Shown: one piece after another, positions 21,061-31,999 of the stretch
Layout: every line of letters starts with the position of its first letter
Position numbering within the stretch: the first letter of the stretch is position 1
Assembly (NCBI GenBank): GCA_035048485.1
Contig: CM068593.1
Location: 87,001-151,000 of the forward strand
Length of the DNA: 64,000 nucleotides
Direction of reading: 5' to 3'
Source: Pteria penguin
Taxonomy: Eukaryota; Mollusca; Bivalvia; Pterioida; Pteriidae
Notes under the pieces: model-generated
Told to the model about the DNA's origin: nothing
Database searches by the model: none
Seen by the model: only the letters and a program-made list of their open reading frames with translations
Program-made: the position numbers and the translations under genes

Positions 21061-21599
21061 ACATTTGGATGTCATCGGCAAACTAGGCTGTCTTCTGAAA
21101 TCTCTTGTAGGGCTGGGCCGATACACTGATACATGGCGATATTTCAACTCGCGATACCAGGATCGATACACACGCTGTGGTATTGATACTGGTTACCAAA
21201 TAAAAATATTGATGGATTTTTTAATATATTTTTTCAGTCCGCTTTCTCATTTCGAAGAATCCAAAGTGAAAGTACTTAACTCGGGGAATCAAAAGTGACC
21301 AAACCCAATTTTACCAGGAAAACTGACAGTCTGGTGACTTTTGGGATCTCTAGCATCTTGCACATATAATTGCTTCATTGCTATTTATTGTTAATTTGAA
21401 AATTTGTAGTTTGTTTGTTTTTCTATTCATGAAGGAGACCAATGATATACATTTACATATAAGCAATGCATATACTGCATTGAGGAAACCGAAACATATA
21501 ACATATACATTAAGGGGACCAATGATATACATTTACCTGAGGGGCATAAATGCTTCACAAACATCTCGTTATCAAGGTCCACCTGCGTCAAAAATTTGG

Positions 21600-22275
21600 T
21601 TTAGCTCTTGTATTTAAGTTCATTGCAGAAAGACCATCGACTGTAACTCTTTCAAACTTCACATGCAGATAGAACTTGATGAGCTCTATCCATCGAAATG
21701 TTTGTGACCTTGACCATGAAATTATTTGAGATCCAAGGTCAAATGTGTATTTGTGTTTAAGTTCATTGTCAGAAAGACCATCGACAGTAATTCTTTCAAA
21801 CTTCACATGTAGATAGAACTTGATAAGCTCTACCCATCGAAATGTTTGTGACCTTGACTTTCAAGTTTCAAGGTCAAATGTGTACTTGTGTTTAAGTTCA
21901 TTGCAGAAACGCCATCGAAAATAACTATAAAACTTCACATGCAGATAGACCTTGATGACCTCTATACATGGAAATGTTTGTTTGTGACCTTGACCTTCAA
22001 ATTTTCAAGTTTCATGGTCAAATGTGTAATTTTGTTTAAATTTATTGCAGAAAGACCATTGGCAATACATCTTTCAAACTTCACATGTAGATGGACATCG
22101 ATGAGCTCTATCCATCCAAACATTTGTTTTTGACATTGAGGTTTTCGAGTTTCAAGGTCAGATGTGTAATTGTGTTTAAGTTCATTCCAGATAGACCTAG
22201 ATGAGCTCTATTGAAACGTTTGTCTGTGACCTTGAGCTTGAAATTTTCGAGCTTCAAGGTCAAATGTGTAATTGG
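21600..22275 (+). repeat. Intronic ~140-bp tandem repeat, five units, with TCAAGGTCA sites
   Basis: Units are anchored by GTTCATTGCAGAAAGACCAT at about 21,619, 21,761, 21,896, 22,040 and 22,180. Each contains CTTTCAAACTTCACATGYAG, GAGCTCTATCCATCGAAATG, TGTGACCTTGACC and usually TTCAAGGTCAAATGTGTA. No coding support. Confidence 0.85.
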
Positions 22276-22404
22276 TGTTTATAAGTAATTGGTAATGCTT
22301 TGCAATCAGGCCATACCGCCTTTAGCAGTTTAGTTCGTGATGGCATTTCAGGAGTTTCTCCCACTTTAGACATCGTGTGACCGTAATACTCGTTTGCAAA
22401 CACA

Positions 22405-22624
22405 AGTTGCGGATTGGAGCAAGCACCTGATAAGCAAGTTTTCGAGCTGATAGAGCCTGGGGCAAGTGAAGAGGAACATACTTTAGATGGTGGCATTGAC
22501 ATTCAAGAGTCATTTAATAAGAGTGATAGCAGTGAAGGTGATCCAGCACATGATGAACAGGCATCAGTTTGGGAAAAGGAAGAGGAGCAAGAAGAAAAGC
22601 CTGCAAAAGCAAAAGTTTCGTCAG
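22405..22624 (+). pseudogene. Acidic linker exon of the recombinase-like gene
   Basis: An open frame reads LEQAPDKQVFELIEPGASEE, DGGIDIQESFNKSDSSEGDP, then a Glu/Lys-rich stretch ending KAKVSS, and stops at a GTCAG|GTAAGA donor. The donor phase (one base) fits the next exon at 23,240 exactly. The 5' limit is uncertain because the best acceptor (AACACAAG) does not give the right phase. It is a low-complexity acidic linker with no domain. Confidence 0.45.
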
Positions 22625-22961
22625 GTAAGAAACATGTCTTTCTTTGGCTTGAGGTAGAACTAGTGTCTGCTAATAGATAAATGTAAAATTAGATTTTTCT
22701 AGAAGCTTGCTATAATTCTCTATATGTGTGATTGATTGTGAAGCAAATAAAGATAATTAGAATGTATATGTCCACATGTTCCAGTCAAACCAAAGCAATA
22801 TCTGTTGTTGAAGATGATTGAACAAATGAAAGGAATACCCTTGATAGAAATTTATAATATTTTTCCTAATATTTTTTATTCAAATCATAGTGGACCAATT
22901 TAAGTTATATTTGTGACCCTTTGAAATTTGTTTCCCGTTAACATATTTAAATTTGTCGCCT

Positions 22962-23225
22962 CTGTGGCGAAGTGGATTTGACTGACATTCTCGGTCTAGG
23001 ACTATGGCCTAAGGATTATCCTTAGGTTGTAAGTTCAAACAACACTGAACTACAGAGGGGTCCAGCCATTCCTAAAAACTGTAGAAATGGTGGTCCCATG
23101 TCTGTGCTTGGCCTACTAAAGGTCTATGGCGAGGGAGCCTGACAGTATGTAATATATCCTAACCCCTGCCATCTTTGTGCCGTCAAATATCATTGACTGC
23201 CATGTAAAGCAACAATCAAACAAAC
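22962..23225 (+). mobile_element. tRNA-derived SINE, second type
   Basis: A tRNA-like head (CTCTGTGGCGAAGTGGATT with an AGGTTGTAAGTTCAAAC B-box-like end) is followed by a conserved body (CTACTAAAGGTCTATGGCG, CCTAACCCCTGCCATC) and a tail GTAAAGCAACAATCAAACAAAC. It lies in the intron just upstream of the acceptor at 23,239. No clear target-site duplication was found. Confidence 0.6.
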
Positions 23226-23239
23226 CCTTTGGATTTCAG

Positions 23240-23380
23240 TTGTTGAGGATGATATGTATTTTTCTGGCAATCATTCTGTTGTAGTTAAATGGACAAAAGA
23301 GGATAGCTCCCTTCTTCAACAACACTTCATGAAGTATGTTTTCCAAAACCTGGAAAACAAGAATGAGGGAACACTACCAA
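23240..23380 (+). pseudogene. C-terminal Myb-like exon of the recombinase-like gene
   Basis: It opens after TTTGGATTTCAG and closes at CTACCAA|GTAAGC. It encodes VEDDMYFSGNHSVVVKWTKE, then DSSLLQQHFMKYVFQNLENK and NEGTLPS. The WTxEDxxLLxxHF pattern followed by GxLPS is a Myb/SANT-like helix pair of the kind found at the C-terminus of this recombinase-like family. Phase matches the exon at 22,405-22,624. No further exon was identified. Confidence 0.5.
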
Positions 23381-23640
23381 GTAAGCTTTATGATTATCGC
23401 CATTCATGCAGACTATTTTGTAGAAGGAATATAGTAACACTGCTGCTCTCATATATCAGTACACACATTCCTCAACTCGCTATAGAGATAATCGACGAAA
23501 TCTATTGATTTTTAGCTCGCCGGGATAAAATGTCCTGGAGAGCTATTGTCATTTCCCCGGCTGCGTCATTGAAACACATTCATTTTATTTGACAGTCAAA
23601 GTACCCAAATCAAAAAAATAATTCAACCTACCTTCCCAAT
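23381..23640. other. No gene seen
   Basis: Starts with TTTTTAGCTCGCCGGGATAA, related to 20,590, then AT-rich sequence leading into a tandem array. Confidence 0.4.
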
Positions 23641-23644
23641 TCTC

Positions 23645-24655
23645 TGATGAATAATAAATAGAGAAAATATATACTTTTTAATTTAGTGCACCATATGCAC
23701 ATTTCGACAAGTTGTCTCGTAGTCGAATGATTGGAATTCTCAAAATATATAGAAATATGAAGAGCAGTGCTGAAGCTAAAATGACCGAAAAGTAAACCAA
23801 AGAATCTATCTAAGGACAGAGCTATGCATGAGGGAGATACTACTTAGTTTTAGAGTGATTTACTTAATTTAATCACTGAAAATTTGAAGTATATATTTAA
23901 TGTCAGTACAAAAGCACCGAAAACTAGACTTATGATACCCTCCGGAACTATCAGTCCACCAGCAGTGACACCGGCCTAGTGGTTATAATAAATATAGAAA
24001 ATATATACTTTTTAATTTAATGCACCATATGCGCATTTCGACAAGTTATGTCTCTTCAGTGATGCTCGTAGTCGAATGATTGGAATTCTCAAAATATATA
24101 GAAATATGAAGAGCAGTGTTGAAGCTAAAATGACCGAAAAGTAAACCAAAGAATCCATCTAAGGACAGAGCTATGCATGAGGGAGATACTCCTTAGTTTT
24201 AGAGTGATTTACGTAATTTAATGACTGAAAATTTGAAGTATGTATTTAATGTCAGTACAAAAGCACCGAAAACTAGACTTATGATGCCCTCGGGGACTAT
24301 CAGTCCACCAGCAGTGACACCGGCCTAGTGGTTATAATAAATATAGAAAATATATACTTTTTAATTTAGTGCACCATATGCGCATTTCGAGAAGTTATGT
24401 CTCTTAAGTGATGCTCGTAGTCGAATTATTGGAATACTCAAAATATATAGAAATATGAAGAGCAGTGTTGAAGCTAAGATGACCGAAAAGTAAACCAAAG
24501 AATCTATCTAAGGACAGAGCTATGCATGAGGAAGATACCTCTTAGTTTTAGAGTGATTTACCTAATTTAATGACTGAAAAAGTAAACCAAAGAATCTATC
24601 TAAGGACAGAGTTATGCCTGAGGGAGATACTCCTTAGTTTTAGAGTGATAGTAAG
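23645..24655 (+). repeat. Tandem 334-349-bp array, likely PLE terminal (pLTR-like) repeat
   Basis: ATATATACTTTTTAATTTAG starts near 23,669, 24,003 and 24,352, giving three units and a truncated fourth. Each contains GCGCATTTCGACAAGTTATG, GTCTCTTCAGTGATGCTCG, TGGAATTCTCAAAATATATA, AGAATCTATCTAAGGACAG and CACCGGCCTAGTGG. Within each is ACAAAAGCACCGAAAACTAG followed by ATGATGCCCTCGGGGACTAT. That last block is also the start of the RT reading frame of the PLE at 31.25 kb, so the array includes the 5' leader plus the first codons of that element. Confidence 0.8.
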
Positions 24656-24659
24656 TCAC

Positions 24660-25370
24660 CTTTGGAAGGGGGGAACATCAATATTTTTTTAACTGGCCTT
24701 ATTTACGTGACGATTTCAATTTCATTATTACCAACTTCCCTTTTCTGAAGAGCAACATACCTTCCTCTCCCGCATATGGCGTCTTCATTTCACAACTTAT
24801 ACGCTATGCCAGGGCATGCTCTTAATACGAAAATCTCGCCCTGAGAGCGAGGCTTCTTGCCACGAAACTACTCTCACAAGGATATATTAAGGAACGTTTG
24901 AAATTGTCACTGAGGAAGTTTTATGGTCGTTATAGGGGTCTATTGCAGTTTCAGATTCCTCTTTCAAGAATTTTAACCGATAGTTTTGGACCTGACCATA
25001 CTAAATAACCATCTTAACTTTTTGACTATACTGATTTGACATAATACGTGTATACATGTATATAAAGATATTTGTTCACCTGCGTTTCCGACACCGGAAT
25101 TTCAGGCAGGCAGCATTTCTTGCCTTGAATGGGAAATTTGACTTCGTGTTCCTGTGTCCTTCGTATGTTCATGCGTGTATATTTATGTATTTACCTCCTA
25201 CAGGACTTTTGCTACAGGTGTTGCATGCAACAAGGGGACACTTACTCCTCCCGGGCATCTGGTCACCTCGATTTGATTGGGGTTCGCATTTGTCTGAATA
25301 TGACACTAAACACGATATTGTCCCCTTTATTTAATGGGCTACGAGATATGGTTTACCCTTCGGTACTTCT
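24660..25370 (+). mobile_element. Naiad-type PLE, 3' fragment
   Basis: Plus-strand reading gives RDDFNFIITNFPFLKSNIPS, AYGVFISQLIRYARACS, then a stop, and YIKERLKLSLRKFYGRYRGL. This is the thumb end of a Penelope-like reverse transcriptase. The rest (to GAGATATGGTTTACCCTTCG at ~25,360) matches the reverse complement of 50,540-51,200. It is 5'-truncated, directly follows the pLTR-like array, and carries a nonsense codon. Confidence 0.8.
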
Positions 25371-25569
25371 TTGCTTTTTACTTAGTGGAGAAAGTACAAA
25401 TCCAAGATATTGTTCCGAAATCCACAACTCAAAGTCGAAGAAACACGACAATACATATGTGAATATAATATAAACAATCACGAACCTCCGTCAAAACAGA
25501 GATGGGATCAGTTGCCATGGAGGAGTAAGGATCCACTGCCGACTGGTCACACCCGTCGTGATGCCATAA

Positions 25570-25675
25570 TTTCAGATACCTCTTTCAAGAATTTTAACGG
25601 ATATTTTGGGACTTGACCATACTAAAAAATCATATTAACTTTTTAACTATACTTGATTTGACATAACTTTCATTA
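25570..25675 (+). repeat. Second partial copy of the Naiad 3' end
   Basis: ATTTCAGATACCTCTTTCAA, GAATTTTAACGGATATTTTG and TTGACCATACTAAAAAATCA repeat about 24,948-25,045 with a few changes. About 20 bp before it, CACACCCGTCGTGATG resembles the tail module seen at 17.3 and 50.7 kb. Confidence 0.7.
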
Positions 25676-25679
25676 TAAA

Positions 25680-27360
25680 AAAAGGTCAATGACCTTGTGA
25701 CCTTGACCATGACTAAGAATACAAGAAATTCTTGTTTGGTATGCACACACAGCTAATGAAATCCGTTCAAACGACACCAATATCAACGACCTTGACCTTT
25801 ACACTAAAAATACAATGAATTTTGCATTTCTTGACACATTTGGACAACTGGAAATTATAGTTTTATGCTTCCAGATCAAATGATTAGGGACATATTATTT
25901 TTATTATGTGTATCCTATCTGCTTGTTTGTCTGTTGTACAATAGTAAGTGGTTAAGAGTTGTTATGTAAGAAAGACTTTGACGGTGATGTTTGTGCTAAA
26001 AATAGCATTTTTACCATTTTTGATGCCGCTGGGGGCATACAGTCTCACAAACACATCTGGTTCATGGGTATGATCATTTTTCACCAATGGTCCAAAAACC
26101 GTGTTCCCTCTTCTCCTCTGAAGGTATATGTCCCACAGACCTACTTAGTGTATCATCTTGTTGGGTGGGTGGTTGTACACGTCTCAATCCAGACCCCCTT
26201 GGGGGTGTCTCCTGCTTTGAAAGTTGCCCCTCCGATACTTCATTATGGTTTTGCATGGTGTGGAACATGGTGTATTATTGCTTTGGCAAGTTTTGTCTTT
26301 ACCATGTCTTCTAGGGCCCAAAAAGGGGCTTGGTTCGAATTTTAGGAAAGTTAACTCATATGACAATTTATGTTCCTCTTGTGTTAATGGTAATTAATGT
26401 TTATTTATACATGTAGTGTTGCTTTGATTTCATAGTTATCTTCATAACTTCTGAATTTTCCTGTTTTGTAAATCAGATATTTATATATAGTTTTGTTGTT
26501 ATTACGAAATGATTCATTTACCTTCTCTATGTTTTCTGTAAATTGAATTGATAATAAATTTTTAAGAATCTGATCTGAATATTTTTAGTTCTACTTGTCT
26601 CGACCAATCAAGGTTATGCAATACCCTTACATCCGTCATCCAGCTGATAGACTGTCTGTAAACAATATCTTATTCCCTCATCCATTATGCAGATGAATAC
26701 CATTTATGGTTTTATCTTGTTGGCCTCATTGTCTAGTTGTGCATGTCCAATTTTGATTATGATAAATGCTTAATATTAATCTTAAAAATTTGCAGTGCAA
26801 GGTCAATTTAGTAATTTCATTATTTGGATTCACTGATCTTTCAGAAAATAAAACAAGTCGTGCCAAAAAATATATTGCATTACCGGTATATATGTGGAAA
26901 TAAGCAGAGTTATAATCTACCTTGATTTCACAGCTGATGCTTGGGCCCGTTAACTACATCAATTGGTACCCATTGTGACTTCAATTGCAAGTCCTAACTT
27001 CGTCTGCAATCGTGTATTCAACATTTTTGTGGCGTTTTTTTTGTGTGTGTGCTGTTTTACGGATTTTCTGTAGGTAAAGGAGTTTTTATTCCCCTGGATG
27101 GAATGATGGTGGGGCATACTATATTTTTTGTGGCTGTTTGTCTGTCAGTTGTTAACTTTAACTTTCACCATAACTTTTGAACCTTGAAACATAGTGACCT
27201 CATATTTTGGCATGCATTCTCCACTAATGAAGCCCTTTCTAATAACACCAAGGTTTGTGACCTTTAGGCTAGAAATAAATTTTCAGACTTTGTTGTCACT
27301 GGGGTTATAGTGTTTCACAAACACAGCTTGTTCTTATGAGAATGGGTCAGATCTGCTCCC
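25680..27360. repeat. Dispersed repeats with GACCTTGACC motifs, no gene seen
   Basis: Contains TGACCTTGTGACCTTGACC at about 25,690, a GGGGGCATACAGTCTCACAA element at 26,030, and a related GGGGCATACTATATTTTTTG element at about 27,110-27,310. The 128-codon plus-strand frame at 25,959-26,345 crosses one of these repeats, has no motif, and I do not support it. Confidence 0.45.
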
Positions 27361-27367
27361 TTTGCTC

Positions 27368-27905
27368 TTAAAGGAAGGTATGCACATTTCAGCTTATAAT
27401 GGTTGAAAAAATAAATACTCTCTAAAATCTTACCACTTGTAGATCTCATTTATGTGGATGAATAGAACAAACCCGATGTGATATGTTCACTCATTATGGA
27501 ATGATGAGTGATTGAAATCTTTTGTTTGTAAAGGAAGCACGAACAATGTTTTGTTTATTTTCATAATTCATTAGTAGCATGGTAAGAAATATACAGTATG
27601 GTAGACATCAAACATAAATTTATAGGATAATATTAGTAAAATAGCAAAATCAAAAACCCCAAAAGTCTGGATTTGATGCATTACATTTTACATTGTGTAT
27701 TTAGTTCAAACATAAACAAAACAAAGGTTCGTGCCTTTGTTTACAAAGATTTCGACCACTCATTATACCCTGATGAGTGGTCATATCAAATTGGGGTTTT
27801 TTTTCTATTCATCCACATAAATGAGATCTACATATGGTAAAAATTTAGAGAGTATTTTTTTCAACCATTATAAGCCGAAATATGCATACATGTACCTTTC
27901 GTTAA
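27368..27905. mobile_element. TTAA-flanked MITE with ~190-bp terminal inverted repeats
   Basis: TTAA at 27,368-27,371 and 27,902-27,905 brackets long inverted repeats. AGCTTATAATGGTTGAAAAA on the left pairs with TTTTTTCAACCATTATAAGC on the right, and GATCTCATTTATGTGGATGA pairs with TCATCCACATAAATGAGATC. The arms span about 27,372-27,560 and 27,715-27,901, with ~150 bp of unrelated centre. There is no transposase. TTAA target preference is the hallmark of piggyBac-type elements, although the terminal bases here (AGGAAGGT / CGAAAGGT) are not the classic CCYT. Confidence 0.75.
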
Positions 27906-27909
27906 ATAT

Positions 27910-28850
27910 CAATAAAAAGACACAATTATACAGTAGTCTCCTGAAGCCTTATTTTACACTCATAAAATATATATTGGTCTCCTTAAGCCATACAAGAGAA
28001 TACAAAACATCTGGGAGACCAATTTTTTTTATATTTTTATCATTAAGTTTTTTGTATCATATAGTCTCTGGTAGTAATAATTAATTAAGTCCATCAGTTC
28101 CAAAAAATGTTATTTACTCATCCCAAAAACCCTAACAACTTCAAGATATGGGGCGGTCTACATAAACAAAATGAAAGGATTAAAAAAAATTTAAGGAAAC
28201 CAGTTATGTTATATAGTTTTATTGTGTAGTATTTTGTAATATTAAGTTTACTAGCTGTAATATTCAGGCCGAAATAACCACAAAAATGTCTTTTACTTTT
28301 CAAAAGTTGCAAAACTAAAGAATATGCATTTTGTCCCCCTAAGCTATATACTTCCGCACGGGGCACCTAATGAAGAAATTAGGTATATATATATACATAT
28401 ATATATATATAATATATAATCTTAGAAAAAGATTATACTTTTTTAAATCACTTTGTACATCCCTATAGTTTAACATTTCCTACCATATAATAACATTTGG
28501 AGCAATGTATGTCAAGAAATAAAGGTTATTGCCAGTCATGTGACATGCAAATTAGCTGATCATGTGATGGGGTATGCAAATGAAGTTCCCCAAAGTCGTA
28601 AATTTTGACTGATTCGGTCTTGGCTACACCGAAACGGAAATCTCCAACGACGCATGAGGAGTTCCAGAGATCCCAACTAAACAAGGAGGGGTGAGCAGAT
28701 CCCATGCGGCTAGGAATGAGAACTTGGATAAGCAGACAAGAAAAAAGACACCAAATCTGAATCGCGGTACTGAAGTGAAAAATAAATGCACCCAACTCGA
28801 AATAATATGAAAAGATCCTTCGATACATACTAAACGTCGTACTACAGAAA
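27910..28850. other. No gene seen; AT microsatellite
   Basis: (AT)n-rich block at 28,384-28,420. Minus-strand frames at 28,526-28,932 lie antisense to the start of a plus-strand PLE remnant and have no motif. Confidence 0.4.
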
Positions 28851-28879
28851 TGAAGGATAAAGGCGAGACAACCAATAAA

Positions 28880-29470
28880 ACGCACTTGAAAACGAACTGT
28901 AAAGATGAAGAGAAAATAACTAACTTATCCAACTATTCGCTAAAGGAATCTGAAATTAATCTACTCACTAAAGGTTTAAAATTTATACATGATAGGGACT
29001 AAAGTCAACATAATTAAACTTCTAGCCGATCTTGCGGTGTGGGATAGGCGGATACGACTGCACGAATGCTTCTTCGACAAGAACGGGAATAGTAAAGAGG
29101 TAGAATAAAAATTTGTTAAAAAAGAGTAAGAGCTCTTTTACACCCACACCTGGGAGAAATCAGTGTTTAGGTACATTTATGTATATTGAACTTGTTGAAA
29201 ATGTTGTTAATGGTCTTCAGCAAGCAGGAAAATGCAAAACTACGCGCGAAGAGAGAGAGAGAGGGGCATTCACTACTTAAAAACTAAATCATAACTAGAA
29301 CAGCTGACAAAGGATCCGGTATTCTTGTATCAAATAAGAATGATTATACTGAGAAAATACAAGCGGCGATGACACAGAGAAATTCATATGTGGAGACGAA
29401 AACAGACATGACTGGTGCAAAAGCGAAAACAGAAGACATCTGACAAAGCTGTATGACAAATTACCAGGGA
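28880..29470 (+). mobile_element. PLE N-terminal fragment, plus strand, decayed
   Basis: Plus-strand frames read TNLSNYSLKESEINLLTKGL (about 28,915-28,980) and then, after stops, ADKGSGILVSNKNDYTEKIQ (about 29,305-29,365). The first is the conserved LSxxxLxxxExxLLxKGLxF block and the second the ADKGxGIVVxxKxxYxxK block in the N-terminal region of Penelope-like RTs. The two lie at about the expected spacing with several frameshifts between. A small (GA)n run sits at 29,251-29,265. Confidence 0.6.
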
Positions 29471-31255
29471 CCTGCATACAAAAAATGATAATAGTAGAAT
29501 ATACACGAAACGACATTACAAAAATATTTGATTGTGCTGCAGTTACGATACCGACATAGGACGGTCAATTGAAGTAACAAACGTCCTTCAATTGGTGTGG
29601 TTAACGGGCGCCCACCTTCCCCCTAACCACAAAAGCCACACAATCAAAGGACACACATTTAAAAATTTATAGATAATCCTCCATATAGAGTACAAGGATC
29701 AAACAAAAATACACACGAAAAATTTATAGAATCATGTGTTGCTATCAAAAATATGTAAGGCGACATCAACATAAGTAAACCGTGCTCTGCCAGTCTGTCC
29801 ACGAGTTCAGATCCTTGATCAATAAGAGTCCCGACTAACAGTCAGTGGGAACGAAGACCTTGTCTCCTTGGTTTGGAAAAGACCCGTCATATAGTCCCCA
29901 CCGAGCATGCAACGCTCAAATAAAAGTCTGCATTGGGCTGCAGAGGGACCAAATACAAGATCTATCGTCTTAGCGATGATTTCGGGGTCGGATGCGTTTA
30001 ATAATTTTAGAACCCGCCGATATGAAATTATCGAAACCATTGACCCTCCTTAATTTGTACACTAGAAAACCGTAGAAATTGGGATGGGAAATTCCTCTGG
30101 ATACATATTTTTGAAAAGTCGCATTTCCGAATTTAGATAAAATGTCTGAATAAGATCTATAAAATTTACCAAAAGTATTTCGAATTTTATGATATCTAAA
30201 ACCCTCTGTATGAAGTTTAATTGTAATCTGAGCATTTTTTGCGTAAAACTCCAAAACGTTAGTGCAGGCTCTAGCGAATCGAACCAATTTACTAATATAA
30301 ATACCATATGATTGGAGTCTGTGTACACCACCATCTAGATAAGGGAAATTTACAATAGGAAATCCAGTCGACACGTTTATCATATATGTTGGTATGAATA
30401 TTGTTGTTAAAAAGTTTAAGTCCAAAAAAGGTGTTTCCTGGTTGGAAGTATTGGCTTTGTTTACTTGAAGTTCAGATGGATAAATGTCAGTGATATAGTT
30501 TTCAGACTCAAGGTTATTGACAACTAAAATATCATGAAGATATCTAGAAGTGTCATTGAACTTATCAATAAGGTCGAAACGTTTAGAAGTTTGAATAGAA
30601 TGCACAAAGTCTCTGTCATAACAGTATAAAAGAGAAAGAAAAAAGAGGAGTTACTGGCTCAGTTATGTGGCAGAAGTCACCATGGAGCTATACAATATAT
30701 CTGCTGAAATAAATCTGCTAAAAGGAGAGCGCAGTTAGTGCCCAAGGGAATTCCAATAATCTTTTGATAAATCTTGCTATTAAATTGTACATAAATATTA
30801 TCCATCAAGAATATGGTGGCATTACACAACTCGGTACAAGTCCAATACTTAGGATTATCATATGGTTTGTTAAAGAAAAATCCAGATGTAACTGAAGAAC
30901 AGAGGTATGATTTATACTGTCTGTTGAAAAACTAGTGTATGGGAGATAACAATTTGGTTTTGAATAAATCATGAGGGATAGAGGTTTATAGTGTCGAAAA
31001 ATCAAAAGTAGAAAATATATTAGCCTGAAAATTTCTCAAACGTTTTTCAATGACTTCGTTAGAATTTTTGATAGACCAAAAGTAATTGACGTTACTATTG
31101 CTAAAGACAGAATTGCAATACTTGATGACATGGTCTTTAACTGCAATAAGAGTGGATGTAATATGTTTAGAAAGCACGGTTGTAGAGCAATGAATAGGAT
31201 TTGATATAAAACCTGATTTATATGGATAGTCACCGAAGGCATCATAAGTGTAGTT
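29400..31255 (-). mobile_element. Penelope-like element with near-complete RT, minus strand
   Basis: The frame starts near 31,250 (DAFGDYPYKSGFISNP), reads KHITSTLIAVKDHVIKYCNS, then WSIKNSNEVIEKRLRNFQ, IIGIPLGTNCA (RT palm, ~30,755) and SRYLHDILVV (~30,540). It continues as a 211-codon frame (29,970-30,605) with SYGIYISKLVRFARACTN and TFGKFYRSYSDILSKFG. The catalytic YxDD is YLHD here, so one Asp is lost. Frameshifts occur near 30,610 and 29,990. The 3' end (to ~29,400) matches the ends of the copies at 55.3 and 60.7 kb and includes GACGGTCAATTGAAG and AACCACACCAATTG-type sequence. Confidence 0.8.
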
Positions 31256-31535
31256 TTCAGTGCTTTTGTACTGACATGAAATATATACTTCAAATTTTCA
31301 GTCATCAAATTAAGTAAATCACTCTAAAACTAAGGAGTATCTCCCTCATGTATAGCTTTGTCCTTATATAGATTCTTTGGTTCACTCTTCGGTAATTTTA
31401 GCTTCAACACTGCCCTTCATATTTTTATATATTTTGAGAATTCCAATCATTTGGCTGCGAGCATCACTGAAGAGACATAACTTGTCGAAATGCGCATATG
31501 GTGCACAGAATTAATAGGTATATATGTTCTTATAT
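31255..31535 (-). repeat. PLE 5' leader / pLTR-like unit, minus orientation
   Basis: Reverse complement of the 23.6-24.65 kb unit: CTTCAAATTTTCAGTCATCA, CACTCTAAAACTAAGGAGTA, CATCACTGAAGAGACATAAC and TTGTCGAAATGCGCATATGG. It directly precedes the RT frame of the minus-strand PLE. Confidence 0.8.
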
Positions 31536-31539
31536 ATAT

Positions 31540-31975
31540 ACTTCAAATTTGCAGTCATCAAATTAAGTATATCACCCTAAAACTAAAAACCAAACCAAAA
31601 TGACCGAAAATGAACCGAAGAATCTATCTAAGGGCAGAGCTATTCATGAGGGAGATAATCCGGAGTTTTAAATATATATTTCATGTCATTACAAAAGCAC
31701 TGAAAGCTATACTTCTGCAGCCCTCGGGGACTATCCTATTAGTACACCGGCAATGACACCGGCCTAGTGGTTATAATAAATATAGTAGATATATACCTTT
31801 TAATTTTGTGTACCAGATGCGCATTTCGACACCTTATGTCTCTTGGTAATCTCGTAATATATAACTATTTGAAGAGCTAAAGACAGAGCTATGCATGAGG
31901 GAGATACTCTTTAGTTTTAGTGTGATTTACTTAATTTGATGACCGAAAACTTTAAGTATATATAAAGAGTTCCAC
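31540..31975 (+). repeat. PLE pLTR-like unit, plus orientation, facing the previous one
   Basis: Plus-strand copy with TCTATCTAAGGGCAGAGCTA, ATTACAAAAGCACTGAAAGC, GCAGCCCTCGGGGACTATCC, GACACCGGCCTAGTGGTTAT and AGATGCGCATTTCGACACC. It begins with a short minus-like stretch (ACTTCAAATTTGCAGTCATC), so the two units meet as a head-to-head inverted pair. Confidence 0.7.
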
Positions 31976-31999
31976 TAGTTTTGACAGTTTGTAAACTGC

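Noticed and set aside
22260..22502. 80-codon minus-strand frame opposite the acidic exon
   Set aside because: It is open only because the plus-strand coding sequence is biased. No motif and no splice sites.
25959..26345. 128-codon plus-strand frame
   Set aside because: It crosses a dispersed repeat. It has no motif, no splice context and an overlapping antisense frame of equal quality.
28386..28420. AT repeat as promoter or origin
   Set aside because: Simple microsatellite with no supporting signal nearby.
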